From NCBI GenBank assembly GCA_029984035.1, contig JASBYJ010000002.1:1-64000 (forward strand): DNA of 64,000 nt. Direction: 5' to 3'. Below are positions 33,623-42,376 of this stretch, in pieces. The notes under the pieces were generated by a model that saw only the letters and a list, made by a program, of their open reading frames with translations, was not told the origin of the DNA and searched no databases. The DNA is from Conchiformibius sp. GTDB taxonomy: Bacteria; Pseudomonadota; Gammaproteobacteria; Burkholderiales; Neisseriaceae. How positions within the stretch are numbered: the stretch's first letter is position 1; each line of letters opens with the position of its first letter. A program made the translations under genes and the position numbers.

Positions 33623-34241
33623 GCTATTTAATGTGTTTCTCTGCCAATGAGCCGCCGAGTGTCGGTTGGACATCAAAAAAGCCCGCATATTTGCTGTAGT
33701 GGCTTGGCCGACTTGCTTTTTCTGCAACTTTTTTCTCAGCTGCCCTTTGAGCTATTGGGAAAATCCATGCTGTTGGCCGGTTCGGGCAAAGCGGCTTTTG
33801 TGTCCGAATTGAACGAAATCTTTTTTAAAACCTGCTTTTGCCCGTATTTTCGCCGGTATTCTGTCTGTCTGTTTACTTTTGTCCGTATTGATAACATTAT
33901 CTTTGATTGCTCAAAATCGAAGCGTCTCAAATCTTGCTTATCTAAATAGAGACTTTTAGGGTTTATCTGCGCTATCGCAAACTTCCGCAGCACGGCTGAT
34001 GATGTTTCGTTTGGCTGAATTCGCCTGCTGCCAAGCAGCTGTCGGCGGGTAGCCGTACAAACTCGAAAGTGTCTGTTTTTCAAGGTTGTTGTCGATTACA
34101 TCGGGACTGATGGCGGATTGATATCGAGAGCCGTTACTATCGAGAGCTGCCTGAAACTATCAAGCCGATTTCATTTGAACCCAAGAATATGGGAATAAAC
34201 GGAATCGGCTTGATGATTTGCATAGCTGCCTGAAGGCAGCT
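33623..34241. other. Unexplained 620-bp tract beside the repeat array (candidate leader side)
   Basis: This borders the most conserved repeat. No recognised gene is present. Two overlapping open frames exist (plus 33647-33949, minus 33736-34083) without known relatives. It includes two near-copies of TATCGAGAG at about 34122-34145, inverted arms TCAAGCCGATT/AATCGGCTTGA at 34160-34170 and 34203-34213, and a plus-strand terminator at 34224-34247. A leader, small RNA or decayed gene is possible. Confidence 0.4.
33736..34083 (-). CDS. Doubtful open reading frame next to the array
   Basis: 115 codons, very basic (many Arg and Lys), beginning MKNRHFRVCTATRRQLLG. No domain, signal or membrane segment is recognised. 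A 100-codon frame on the other strand covers the same bases (33647-33949) and looks no better. If real it would be a small DNA- or RNA-binding-like basic protein, but composition alone is weak evidence and it is listed only because the region is otherwise empty. Confidence 0.2.
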   Translation of the reverse strand: MKNRHFRVCTATRRQLLGSRRIQPNETSSAVLRKFAIAQINPKSLYLDKQDLRRFDFEQSKIMLSIRTKVNRQTEYRRKYGQKQVLKKISFNSDTKAALPEPANSMDFPNSSKGS

Positions 34242-34247
34242 TTATTC
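34224..34247 (+). terminator. Plus-strand terminator facing gluP
   Basis: AGCTGCC-TGAA-GGCAGCT followed by TTATT forms a 7-bp GC-rich hairpin reading out of the tract 33623-34223. It overlaps the gluP stop codon on the opposite strand, so it would serve a plus-strand transcript from the array side. Confidence 0.5.
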
Positions 34248-35513
34248 GGCTTTGTAGCCTTTGGTTGCAAAAAATGCGATGTAGGCATAGCAGGCGGCGG
34301 GTATCAGATAGGAGATGAGGTAGTCGTCGAATCGGGTAACGATGTCGCCTTGCAGCAGCGGAACGAGTGCGCCGCCGACAATGGCCGTGCAAATCACGCC
34401 CGAAGCATCGGCGGTGAATTTGCCTAATTTGTGGGTGGCTAAAGAAAAAATGGTCGGGAACATGATGGAGTTGAACAAGCCGATGGCAATCAAACCGTAT
34501 TGGGCAACCATCGCTTTGCCCGCATCGCCTGCAACTACGACGGCCAGCAGCAGCGTCATGGCAACCGAAGCGTTAAACAGCAATACTTTGTTTGGCGCAA
34601 AGCGGCTCAATACGGCGCTGCCCAAGAAGCGTCCCACCATCGCGCCGCCCCAATACAGGGTAAGCAGTTTCGCACCGGTTTGATGGTTGATAACGCCGTT
34701 TGTGAGGTGGTCCATAGTGAGAATGTATTGGCTGCCGATGGCGACTTCCGCGCCGACATAGCAGAAAATCGCAATGGCACCCAATACCATGTGGCGGTAT
34801 TGGAATACGCTGGTTTTGCCGTCGTGTAATTCTTCGCTGTCGGCTTCGGCGATTTTTTCGGCGGCCGGCAGCCTAATCGCGGCTACGGCAACTGCCAGTA
34901 AAATCAGGAATCCGGTCAGGCCCAAATACGGCATTTGCATGGTTTGCGCGCGTTGTGCCGCACTCATTTGTTCGGCGGTGTCTTTCAAAATGAACAAAGC
35001 ACCGACATAAGGTGCGATGGCGGTGGCAACCGAATTGAATGCCTGCACCAATGTCAGCGTTGCGGATTCTTTGCCTTTGACGGAGAGCAGGGTAACGTAG
35101 GGGTTGCCTGCCACTTGCAAAAAGGTAATGCCTGTCGCCATGACAAAGAAAATCGGTAAAAACACATAGAAATACATGGATTTGTCGGCACCGCCTTCAG
35201 GAATGGCCGCTGTAGCGGGGTAGAACAGGAAGGCTCCCAACGCCGTAATCAGAAAGCCGACAATGACGGTGCCTTTATAGCCGATGCGGTCTATCACTTT
35301 GCCGGCGGCAAACGACATAAAGGCATACGCCGAGAAAAAGGCGGTTTGCGTGAGCATGGCTTCACGGTTGTTGAGTGCGAACACTTCTTTTAAATGCGGA
35401 ATCAATACATCGTTCAGGCAGGTAACAAACCCGAGCATGAAAAACAGGGAGGCCAATACACTCAATGCCAGCGGATTACCGCGTGCCGATGCGGTGTTTT
35501 GATAGGAGGTCAT
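34242..35513 (-). CDS. gluP: Sugar MFS transporter, FucP/GluP type
   Basis: A 423-residue 12-helix sugar:H+ symporter. The N-terminal FFMLGFVTCLNDVLIPHLKEVF is the signature of the FucP family (fucose, glucose/galactose). FFSAYAFMSFAAGKVIDRIGYK, LQVAGNPYVTLL and MVGRFLGSAVLSRF are further motifs. Neisserial relatives import glucose and galactose, so glucose is the likely substrate. It stands alone on the minus strand, 600 bases from the repeat array. Confidence 0.9.
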   Translation of the reverse strand: MTSYQNTASARGNPLALSVLASLFFMLGFVTCLNDVLIPHLKEVFALNNREAMLTQTAFFSAYAFMSFAAGKVIDRIGYKGTVIVGFLITALGAFLFYPATAAIPEGGADKSMYFYVFLPIFFVMATGITFLQVAGNPYVTLLSVKGKESATLTLVQAFNSVATAIAPYVGALFILKDTAEQMSAAQRAQTMQMPYLGLTGFLILLAVAVAAIRLPAAEKIAEADSEELHDGKTSVFQYRHMVLGAIAIFCYVGAEVAIGSQYILTMDHLTNGVINHQTGAKLLTLYWGGAMVGRFLGSAVLSRFAPNKVLLFNASVAMTLLLAVVVAGDAGKAMVAQYGLIAIGLFNSIMFPTIFSLATHKLGKFTADASGVICTAIVGGALVPLLQGDIVTRFDDYLISYLIPAACYAYIAFFATKGYKAE

Positions 35514-35776
35514 CAGGATATCCTTTTATTGATATGGATTTAATTTCTTTGTTCGATATTGCCGAAGTTGCGGGCAAGTTGAATATAGGGTGGAAAACGG
35601 ACTGTTTAATCCAATCTGTGTCCGTTTTCAATGCGCAAGCGCGGGCTGTATCATACTCTTAAGCAGGTAACTCGGGAAATGTCTTTGGGATGCAAGGGAG
35701 ATGCATCAAGTCGGCCGAACTGTCAATTTGCAATGACTTTTTATATAAAATGATATTTCCAGACCGGTAACATTTA

Positions 35777-35804
35777 AAGCTGCCTGAAATATTTCAGGCA
35801 GCTT
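35777..35804. terminator. Inverted-DUS terminator between DUF2069 gene and gluP
   Basis: AAGCTGCCTGAAAT and ATTTCAGGCAGCTT form a perfect 14-bp palindrome ending 2 bases before the stop of the DUF2069 gene (minus strand), whose transcript it should end. Confidence 0.75.
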
Positions 35805-35806
35805 GA

Positions 35807-36178
35807 TTATTTCCCGTCCGTTTTTGTGGATTTGAATTGCTTCAGATAAATTAAGCAGCTTATGAAGAAGATGATGCTTAAGGCGGTTTCCGTTGCTGCA
35901 AACAACTTGCTGATATGGCTCTTATCGGATAGACGCATGATGCCTTCGGTAAAAAACATCATAATCAGCATCGAGCAGTATTGATAGGTGTATATACGGC
36001 CGGACAATATGCCGCGCAGCGGCAGCATCAGTGGCAACAGTTTGATGAAAAGCAGCCAGCGTCCCGTATGCAAAGGAGCGTACAGGCCGTCCCAAATCAA
36101 AGTGAGAACAATCAGCAGCAGCCATGAAATTTGTGCGGCGCGGAGGCCGTATTGGGGGTGCGGGTGTGTTGCGGTCAT
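35807..36178 (-). CDS. DUF2069 family membrane protein
   Basis: A 123-residue inner-membrane protein with four predicted helices. The pattern ISWLLLIVLTLIWDGLYAP, IKLLPLMLPLRGILSGRIYTYQYCSMLIMMFFTEGIMR matches DUF2069, a small proteobacterial membrane family of unknown role. A basic loop and a charged C-terminus (KSTKTDGK) follow. It lies between gluP and a broken binding-protein gene and appears intact. Confidence 0.75.
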   Translation of the reverse strand: MTATHPHPQYGLRAAQISWLLLIVLTLIWDGLYAPLHTGRWLLFIKLLPLMLPLRGILSGRIYTYQYCSMLIMMFFTEGIMRLSDKSHISKLFAATETALSIIFFISCLIYLKQFKSTKTDGK

Positions 36179-36259
36179 CGTTTGGCTCTTGAAGCAGGCT
36201 GCGAAGGCTGCCTGAAAGGAAATCCGTTTTCAGGCAGCGGGATATTGCCGGTTTTCGGT

Positions 36260-37003
36260 TTAGAAGTATTTGCGGTAGATGCGGTTGTATGTGCCGTCTG
36301 CTTTCACTTTTGCCAAACCTTGGTTGATTTGTCTCAATAGTTCGGTGTCGGTTTTGCGTACGGCAAAGCCATATTCTTCTTTGGGTAGATTGGAATCAAC
36401 AATCAAACGCAAGCGGTATTGTTTGTAGCGGTTTCGGTAATAGCGCATCGGACCGATATCGCCCAGACTGCCCGCACTATCGCCGCGCAAGACGTTTTTT
36501 ACCGTGAGCCAAGTAGTTTCGGCATAGAGAGGAGAAGCCTGGTAGTCCGGCAATAAGGCATCGGAAGTAGTGCCGGATTTAACGCTGACTTTTTGGTTTT
36601 TGAGGTCATTAAAGGAATAGATGCCTGATGTTTCTGAAACCAACAGGGCTTGTTCGGATTCAAAATAGGGTTCGGAAAACAGCATATTCTACTTACGTTT
36701 CTCAGTGATGGTGAGCCCTGCGCTAATGATGTCGGCCTGTTTGTTTTCTAGGGCGTTGAAAATGCCCTCCCATGTGTGGGCGGTGAAGCTAAGCTTGAAA
36801 CCTTGTCTTTTGGCTATTTCGGTGAGCAAGTCGTGCTCAAATCCGCTGACATCGCCTTTTTCGTTGCGCATGATGAAAGGTGCGTAGCTGATTTCGGATA
36901 ATACGCGGTAGGTTTTTGTTTGGGCGGTTTGCGCCGTTTGGGAGGCTGCCTGAAGCGGTAGCAATGCCAATAGTGCGCAGGAAAACAATGCCGTTTTTTT
37001 CAT
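36260..37003 (-). pseudogene. Amino-acid ABC transporter substrate-binding protein, interrupted by an in-frame TAG
   Basis: Together the two segments make a family 3 periplasmic solute-binding protein of about 247 codons. The first (37003-36689) has a signal peptide and the start of the domain (YAPFIMRNEKGDVSGFEHDLLTEIA, IISAGLTITEKRK). After the TAG at 36686-36688 the same frame continues NMLFSEPYFESEQALLV to a normal C-terminus (GTYNRIYRKYF). In the family this junction usually reads ERKQ-NMLFSEPY, so a Gln CAG has become TAG. No frameshift is involved. The periplasmic protein would be cut to 104 residues and lose most of the binding site. No permease or ATPase genes adjoin it. Confidence 0.85.
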
Positions 37004-37407
37004 GATGTTCCCTTTGGGGTGGGGATTTAATGAAATATAGGTATTTGATGGCCGATATCACGTTAAGGAAAATCAGTGGCGGACTTCGGTTGCGTATCAC
37101 AAGCGCGGCCAATTGGCTTCGGATGGTACGGCGGACACAATTGATGCTTTACAGGTGCAAAACGTACGGTTGCGTGCCATCGTCTGATTTTTTCCAATAT
37201 TATGATATATAAATAAAATAATGCGTTTTATTGGGGCGGAATGCTTGTATAGTGGCCGCCCCAAAAAGCGGCCTGATTGCGGCAAGCATATTTAATCTTG
37301 CCCTATGACTTATGAGAGTGCCTGTGTTGAGGAAAAATGTTGCGATAAACAGGGTAAACTCCGTCGTTACGGGTAGATTCGGATAAATAGGCTGCCTGAA
37401 TCTGAAT
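37004..37407. other. Gene-free region between the SPFH gene and the broken binding-protein gene
   Basis: About 400 bases. A GC-rich hairpin GGCCGC/GCGGCC at about 37254-37274 could be the tail of a Rho-independent signal. The DUS near 37391 lies just past the SPFH gene stop. No gene is supported, and an open frame at 37097-37285 has no family resemblance. Confidence 0.4.
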
Positions 37408-38256
37408 TTAGTCGCCGCTGACATTTAAAACCGGTGCGGCGTTTTCTTCGCTGAGCAATACGGTCATCATATTCGTAACCAATTTTGCTTTTTCGCTGTC
37501 GCTCATATTGACGATACCGCGTTTTTCCAGTTCTTCCACTGTGCCGCCTACCATGGAAATGGCTCCGCGAACCAGTGTCCGGCGTGCCAGGATAACGGCT
37601 TCTGCCTGTTGGCGGCGTAGCATGGCTTGGGCGATTTCGGGGGCGTAGGTGAGATGTGTGAAGCGTACTTCATCTACGGAGATACCTGCTACATTAACGC
37701 GTTCTTGCACCATTTCCTGAAGCTGTTCGAGAATTTGGGGAGAATGTCCGGTCAGGCTGTCGGTGCTGCCGTCGTTGGTGTAGGGGTGGTGGGTTGCCAG
37801 CGCACGTAGTGCGCCTTCGCTTTGCACTTGCAGGAAATAGTGGACGTTTTCTACATCCAATACGGCCGCAGCCGGATTGGCAATGTGGTAAACGATGGCG
37901 GCGGCGATTTCAATCGGTGTGCCCGAAGAATCGTTGACTTTTAAAGTTTCGGTAACGTAGTTGGCTGTTTTGAGCGATACGGCTTCGGTTTGGTAAAACG
38001 GAATCAGCCAGTAGAAACCGGCATTGGGCAGAATGCCCGAGTATTTGCCGAACAGGGTGCTGACCAGTGCGGTATTGGGTTGGATGATACGGAAACGTGT
38101 GAACAAATACGCAATAGGCACGGCGACAGGTGCTGCCATGAGTTCGCCTGAGAAAACTTCTTTGGCCAAGAATACACTGATGATGATTAATACTGCTAAA
38201 GCGAAAAAACCGTTCAAGTGCGGCATGGTGTATTTTCGGCTGTGCGTTATGCCCAT
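37408..38256 (-). CDS. SPFH/Band 7 domain membrane protein
   Basis: A 282-residue protein of the stomatin/prohibitin/flotillin class. Two N-terminal hydrophobic segments (about 13-30 and 38-53) precede the band 7 domain (RIIQPNTALVSTLFGKYSGIL, about 56-230), with ISVDEVRFTHLTYAPEIAQAMLRRQQAEAVILARR as the conserved coiled helix. Such proteins form membrane microdomains and often work with proteases such as FtsH. ATG at 38256 has a GGGAG ribosome-binding site 6 bases before it. A shorter start at 38226 is possible. No NfeD partner is adjacent. Confidence 0.85.
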   Translation of the reverse strand: MGITHSRKYTMPHLNGFFALAVLIIISVFLAKEVFSGELMAAPVAVPIAYLFTRFRIIQPNTALVSTLFGKYSGILPNAGFYWLIPFYQTEAVSLKTANYVTETLKVNDSSGTPIEIAAAIVYHIANPAAAVLDVENVHYFLQVQSEGALRALATHHPYTNDGSTDSLTGHSPQILEQLQEMVQERVNVAGISVDEVRFTHLTYAPEIAQAMLRRQQAEAVILARRTLVRGAISMVGGTVEELEKRGIVNMSDSEKAKLVTNMMTVLLSEENAAPVLNVSGD

Positions 38257-38531
38257 GATGAGTCTCCCGTATTCATTGTTTCAGATTGTTGCCTGGCCTG
38301 CGATGCTGCGATAATTCAAATCGTTAATAAAAGTTAATTATCGTTAATAATTGTATTTCAGGAAGCGTATTCTATGCCTACTTTATCCTGCTTGCAACTG
38401 TGTTTTCAGACAGCATATTGTTACGGTAATTTCAGGCAGCCTGAAAGAGCGGGGTTAAGAGGTGGCTGCTGAGAGATATAGTGCTTGCGATTTGAAGACA
38501 GATTGGAACATATTGAATTGAGTTGTTCATT

Positions 38532-39512
38532 TTATTGGAAAAAACGGTTTAAGGCTGCCTGAATCTCTGCGTTTTCCTTTAGAGGGCGGATGCGGTCAAA
38601 AAGGGTTTCTGCCTGCGGGTAGGCTTGTTGCATCATGCCCAGCCATTGTTTCAGGCGTGCGGCGGGGTATCTGCCGTTGTCTGTATATTGGCGGCATAGT
38701 GTGAAAAACAGTTTGACCCAATCGCCGATTTCTTCTTCAAACAGGGCTGCCTGAACGGGTTTTCCGCTTTCGTATTGCCGGATTTGCCGTGCCAAATCGG
38801 GGCGTATCACGGCGCCGCGCCCCAGCATGATGTGGCGGCAGCCGCTGATTTGGCGGATGTCGATATAGTCTTGCAAGGTGAATACGTCGCCGTTTGCGGC
38901 AATGTCTATTGCGGCGCGTTCGCGGATGGTGTTCAGCCAATGCCAGTGGGCGGGCGGTTGGTAGCCTTGTACTTTGGTACGTGCGTGGACGGTGAGCAGC
39001 GATGCGCCGCCTTGTGCGATGGCATCGGCGTTTTCCAAGGCCAAACCGGTGTCGTCGTAGCCCAACCGCATTTTGGCGGTGAGACGGATGTTTTCAGGCA
39101 GCCTTTGTCTGACGGTGCGGACGATGGTATAGATACGTTGCGGTTCTTTGAGCAATACTGCGCCGCCTTGGTGTTTGTTGACGGTAGGTGCGGGGCAGCC
39201 GAAATTGAGGTCGATGCTGTCCGCTCCGAATCGGACCGCCTGTATGGCGTTTTCCGCCATATTTTCAGGGTCGCTTCCCAGAAGTTGTACCGAGCAGGGC
39301 GTGCCTGCAAAAGTGCGGTTGGCGGTGGCGATTTCGGGAATGTGGCGTAACCAGGCGGGACGCGAGTGGACGGTGTGGGTGATGCGGACGAATTCGCTGA
39401 CGCATTCGTCATAGCCGCCGATGCGGGTGAGCAGGTCGCGCATAACGTAGTCGCAAAGCCCTTGCATGGGGGCGAGCATCAGGCGTGTGGGTTGGGCGGT
39501 GCGTGGTGTCAT
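38532..39512 (-). CDS. dusC: tRNA-dihydrouridine(16) synthase
   Basis: An FMN enzyme that makes dihydrouridine at tRNA position 16. The 326 residues show LMLAPMQGLCDYVMRDLL, LNFGCPAPTVNKHQGGAVLL with the active-site Cys and the DusC-type APTVNKHQGG, LTVHARTKVQGYQPPAHW, and ANGDVFTLQDY. The window therefore carries two dus paralogues (dusB at 342). Monocistronic, with a DUS inside the coding region at about 39085-39100. Confidence 0.92.
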   Translation of the reverse strand: MTPRTAQPTRLMLAPMQGLCDYVMRDLLTRIGGYDECVSEFVRITHTVHSRPAWLRHIPEIATANRTFAGTPCSVQLLGSDPENMAENAIQAVRFGADSIDLNFGCPAPTVNKHQGGAVLLKEPQRIYTIVRTVRQRLPENIRLTAKMRLGYDDTGLALENADAIAQGGASLLTVHARTKVQGYQPPAHWHWLNTIRERAAIDIAANGDVFTLQDYIDIRQISGCRHIMLGRGAVIRPDLARQIRQYESGKPVQAALFEEEIGDWVKLFFTLCRQYTDNGRYPAARLKQWLGMMQQAYPQAETLFDRIRPLKENAEIQAALNRFFQ

Positions 39513-39952
39513 ACGGCGGATATTCGGGCAGTGAAACGGGCGGTTATTATAGCGAATTCAATATGAAACTGTTGTGATGCCGTTTGAGATGCGGATTGGG
39601 TATTTAAAGGGTGAATTGTGTCGTGTCGGCGATGTTGCAGGTGTTTCGGGTTTCAGGCTGCCTGAAAATCGCGGTGCTGCGCGGTAGGTGGTGAGATTTG
39701 GTGGGTATGTCATATGGGGCGGGTAAGTTTTGGTATGCGAATGTCTTGAATTTTAATGGAATTTCAAATTATTACGCAGTCGGAGACGGGTTCGGGGCAG
39801 AAGTTTTCCCATATCCCGTCCGTGTAGTAAAACAACTGTATCAATCGGCGGAAACTTGTTAAAATGTATCGCTGCTTGTTGTATTGTGTAATAAGCAGTT
39901 AGGTTGTAAATTCAACGTTTTTTGGTCATTACCATTTTTTTCAGGAGACAAT
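39513..39952. other. Gene-free region upstream of ndk
   Basis: About 440 bases between divergent dusC and ndk. It contains one DUS (about 39651-39664), an imperfect palindrome TTGAATTTTA/AATTTCAA near 39748-39769, and AT-rich sequence before ndk. The ribosome-binding site AGGAGA (39943-39948) serves ndk. No promoter is clear enough to assign, and no gene is seen. Confidence 0.45.
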
Positions 39953-40384
39953 ATGGCGATTGAGCGCACTATTTCCATCATCAAACCCGATGCGGTAGGT
40001 AAAAACGTTATCGGTAAAATTTACAGCCGCTTTGAAGAGGCCGGCTTGAAAATTGTTGCGGCGAAAATGAAACATTTGAGCCAGACCGAGGCGGAAGGTT
40101 TTTATGCCGTACATAAAGAGCGCCCGTTTTTCAAGGAGTTAGTTGCGTTTATGACTAGTGGTCCTGTGATGATTCAGGTTTTGGAAGGTGAAAATGCCGT
40201 TGCCAAAAACCGTGAAATCATGGGCGCCACCAATCCGAAAGATGCGGCGGCAGGAACTATCCGTGCCGATTTTGCCGATTCTGTCGGTGAAAACGCTGTG
40301 CATGGCTCTGACAGCTTGGAAAATGCAGCGATTGAGATTGCTTACTTTTTTGCGTCTGTAGAATTGTGTCCGCGTACGCGCTGA
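39953..40384 (+). CDS. ndk: Nucleoside diphosphate kinase
   Basis: Transfers the gamma phosphate between NTPs and NDPs by a phospho-His enzyme. The 143 residues include ERTISIIKPDAVGKN (about 3-17), EGFYAVHKERPFF, and ENAVHGSDSLENA with the active-site His (about 117). ATG at 39953 is fixed by AGGAGA 5 bases upstream. A 23-codon in-frame extension has no family support. Followed by a DUS pair. Confidence 0.97.
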   Translation: MAIERTISIIKPDAVGKNVIGKIYSRFEEAGLKIVAAKMKHLSQTEAEGFYAVHKERPFFKELVAFMTSGPVMIQVLEGENAVAKNREIMGATNPKDAAAGTIRADFADSVGENAVHGSDSLENAAIEIAYFFASVELCPRTR

Positions 40385-40436
40385 TAAATGTCGGGCGGGA
40401 TTTTGTTATTCCGCCCGCATATGAAATCAAAATCGG

Positions 40437-40464
40437 GCTGCCTGAAAAGCCTTCAGGCAGCTTG
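40437..40464. terminator. Inverted-DUS pair between ndk and rlmN
   Basis: GGCTGCCTGAA and TTCAGGCAGCTT flank AAGCC. It lies 52 bases past ndk and 21 bases before the rlmN start. Confidence 0.6.
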
Positions 40465-40484
40465 GTATGTCGAAAAACAATCGA

Positions 40485-41576
40485 ATGAAGACTAACCTGC
40501 TTGACTACAGCTTGCCCGCATTAACCGAATATTTGGCCGGAATAGGAGAAAAACCGTTTCGAGCCAAGCAGCTTATGCGCTGGATACATCAGGGCGGCGC
40601 GTCCGATTTTGATGCGATGACCGACTTGGCCAAATCCCTGCGCGCCAAATTGCAAACCCGCGCCGAAGTGGGCATACCCGCACTGATGGCGGCACAAGCC
40701 TCCAAAGACGGCACGCGCAAATGGCTGCTCGATGTCGGCACCGGCAACGGCGTGGAAACCGTGTTTATCCCCGAAACCGAACGCGGCACGCTGTGTATTT
40801 CTTCGCAAGTGGGCTGCGCTTTGGAATGCACGTTTTGCTCCACCGGTCGGCAGGGCTTCAACCGCAACCTTTCCGCCGCCGAAATCATCGGCCAATTATG
40901 GTGGGCAAACAAGGCTTTGGGCGTTACCCCGAAAAACGAGCGCGTGATTTCCAATGTGGTGATGATGGGCATGGGCGAGCCGCTTGCCAATTACGACAAT
41001 GTCGTTACCGCCTTGTCCGTTATGCTGGACGACCACGGCTACGGTTTGTCGCGCCGCCGCGTTACCGTGTCCACATCGGGCATGATTCCGCAAATGGACA
41101 GACTGAAAGACGATATGCCCGTAGCCTTGGCGGTGTCGCTGCACGCGTCCAACGATGCCGTGCGCGATGAAATCGTGCCCTTGAACAAAAAATATCCGCT
41201 TAAAGAATTGATGGCTGCCTGCAACCGCTATCTGGCGAAAGCCCCGCGCGATTTCGTTACCTTTGAATATGTGATGCTGGACGGCGTGAACGACCGCGTG
41301 CAACACGCCCGCGAATTGGTGGCGTTGGTGAAAGATACGCCGTGCAAATTCAATCTGATACCGTTTAATGCATTTCCCAATTCGGGTTACGAACGTTCAA
41401 GTAACCATCAGATTGCCGTGTTTAAAGACATCTTGATGGAAGCAGGTATTGTTACCACTGTGCGGAAAACGCGCGGAGATGATATTGATGCTGCCTGCGG
41501 CCAATTGGCGGGTCAGGTGCGTGATAAAACCAGCCGCCAAATGAAGTGGCAACAAATTTATTTGGAGAAACAATAA
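40485..41576 (+). CDS. rlmN: Dual-specificity rRNA/tRNA adenosine C2-methyltransferase
   Basis: A radical-SAM enzyme that methylates A2503 of 23S rRNA and A37 of some tRNAs. The 363 residues contain CALECTFCSTGRQG with the CxxxCxxC cluster motif (about 112-119) and the conserved GMGEPL. The C-terminal DDIDAACGQLAG carries the reactive Cys. ATG at 40485 gives the usual MKTNLLDY start. ATG at 40467 would add six residues and cannot be excluded. The stop overlaps the pilW start (TAATG), so the two are coupled. Confidence 0.95.
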   Translation: MKTNLLDYSLPALTEYLAGIGEKPFRAKQLMRWIHQGGASDFDAMTDLAKSLRAKLQTRAEVGIPALMAAQASKDGTRKWLLDVGTGNGVETVFIPETERGTLCISSQVGCALECTFCSTGRQGFNRNLSAAEIIGQLWWANKALGVTPKNERVISNVVMMGMGEPLANYDNVVTALSVMLDDHGYGLSRRRVTVSTSGMIPQMDRLKDDMPVALAVSLHASNDAVRDEIVPLNKKYPLKELMAACNRYLAKAPRDFVTFEYVMLDGVNDRVQHARELVALVKDTPCKFNLIPFNAFPNSGYERSSNHQIAVFKDILMEAGIVTTVRKTRGDDIDAACGQLAGQVRDKTSRQMKWQQIYLEKQ

Positions 41577-42376
41577 TGGCTTTAAAATCGCTTATGACTG
41601 TTTTGACGGTGTGCGGCAGCTTGTTGTTGTCTGCCTGTGTAACCGAGCAGCATGGTGTGTCCGTTGTGAAGCTGAAAAAAGTCAGCAGCAAGGAAAAAGC
41701 AGAAAATACCGCCAATATCCGCGCACAACAGGCGATGGAATTTATGTCGAGCAGGGAAACTTACCGTAATGCCGTAGAATCTATCGAATCGGCGGTGAAA
41801 TACAACAGTCATGATAAAAATATCTGGATGATACGCGCATCTATTTACCAATATTTGAAAGAATACGATAAAACGGAAGAAAGTTTTCGGCGCGCTTTTG
41901 AAATAGATCCGGGATATGCGGAATTGAATAACAATTACGGCTGGTATTTGTGTTCGATTAAGCAGCAACCCAATCAGGCGATTCCTTATTTCGACAGGGC
42001 GCTTGCCGATACGACTTATGCTTATCCTGAAAGTGCCTATATGAACAAGGGCATTTGTTCGGCCAAAATGCACCAATACCACTTGGCGGACAGCTATTTC
42101 GAACGGGCGTTGCGTGCCAATCCCGAATATGTTCCCATCTTCAGGGCTCAGGCTCAGGCGAAAATGGATTCCGGAAATTTCAGCGAAGCAGACCGCCTGT
42201 TCAGGATGTATCAAAGCAAAGTACCGCAATTGTCGGCAGAAGATTTATTGATGGGGTGGAGAATCTCCCGTGCCAACGGTGAAACGCAGGCTGCCTATGA
42301 ATATGAACAGCAATTGCGTATGAACCATCCTTATTCTGAAGAAACCGCTACACTCAATACGGAAAGCAGACTATGA
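41576..42376 (+). CDS. pilW: Type IV pilus biogenesis/stability lipoprotein
   Basis: An outer-membrane lipoprotein (PilW of Neisseria, PilF in Pseudomonas) needed for PilQ secretin assembly and pilus stability. The 266 residues have a lipobox (SLLLSACVTE, Cys about 21) and then TPR units (AVKYNSHDKNIWMIRASIYQYLKEYDKTEESFRRAFEIDP...). It opens the pilW-rodZ-ispG-hisS cluster and overlaps rlmN by one base and rodZ by four bases. A pilus gene together with the dense DUS fits an organism competent for natural transformation. Confidence 0.92.
   Translation: MALKSLMTVLTVCGSLLLSACVTEQHGVSVVKLKKVSSKEKAENTANIRAQQAMEFMSSRETYRNAVESIESAVKYNSHDKNIWMIRASIYQYLKEYDKTEESFRRAFEIDPGYAELNNNYGWYLCSIKQQPNQAIPYFDRALADTTYAYPESAYMNKGICSAKMHQYHLADSYFERALRANPEYVPIFRAQAQAKMDSGNFSEADRLFRMYQSKVPQLSAEDLLMGWRISRANGETQAAYEYEQQLRMNHPYSEETATLNTESRL

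Noticed and set aside
33083..33727. The repeat region read as protein: an SQYITSSLFDN-like unit recurs on the minus strand because 66 is a multiple of three
   Set aside because: Only the repeats are conserved; the intervening 30 bases are unrelated and the frame is broken by stops. The nucleotide pattern, not the peptide, is what is kept.
33885..33895. GTATTGATAAC as a tracrRNA anti-repeat to the start of the array repeat
   Set aside because: Only about 10 pairs with a bulge, and no stable hairpins or terminator follow. Too weak to call.
36260..37003. Two separate small genes in place of one broken binding-protein gene
   Set aside because: The two parts are in the same frame, separated by a single TAG, and together match one family across its length.
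37248..37255. TATAGTGG as the end of a Correia element
   Set aside because: Only eight bases match; the following sequence and the opposite terminal repeat are missing.
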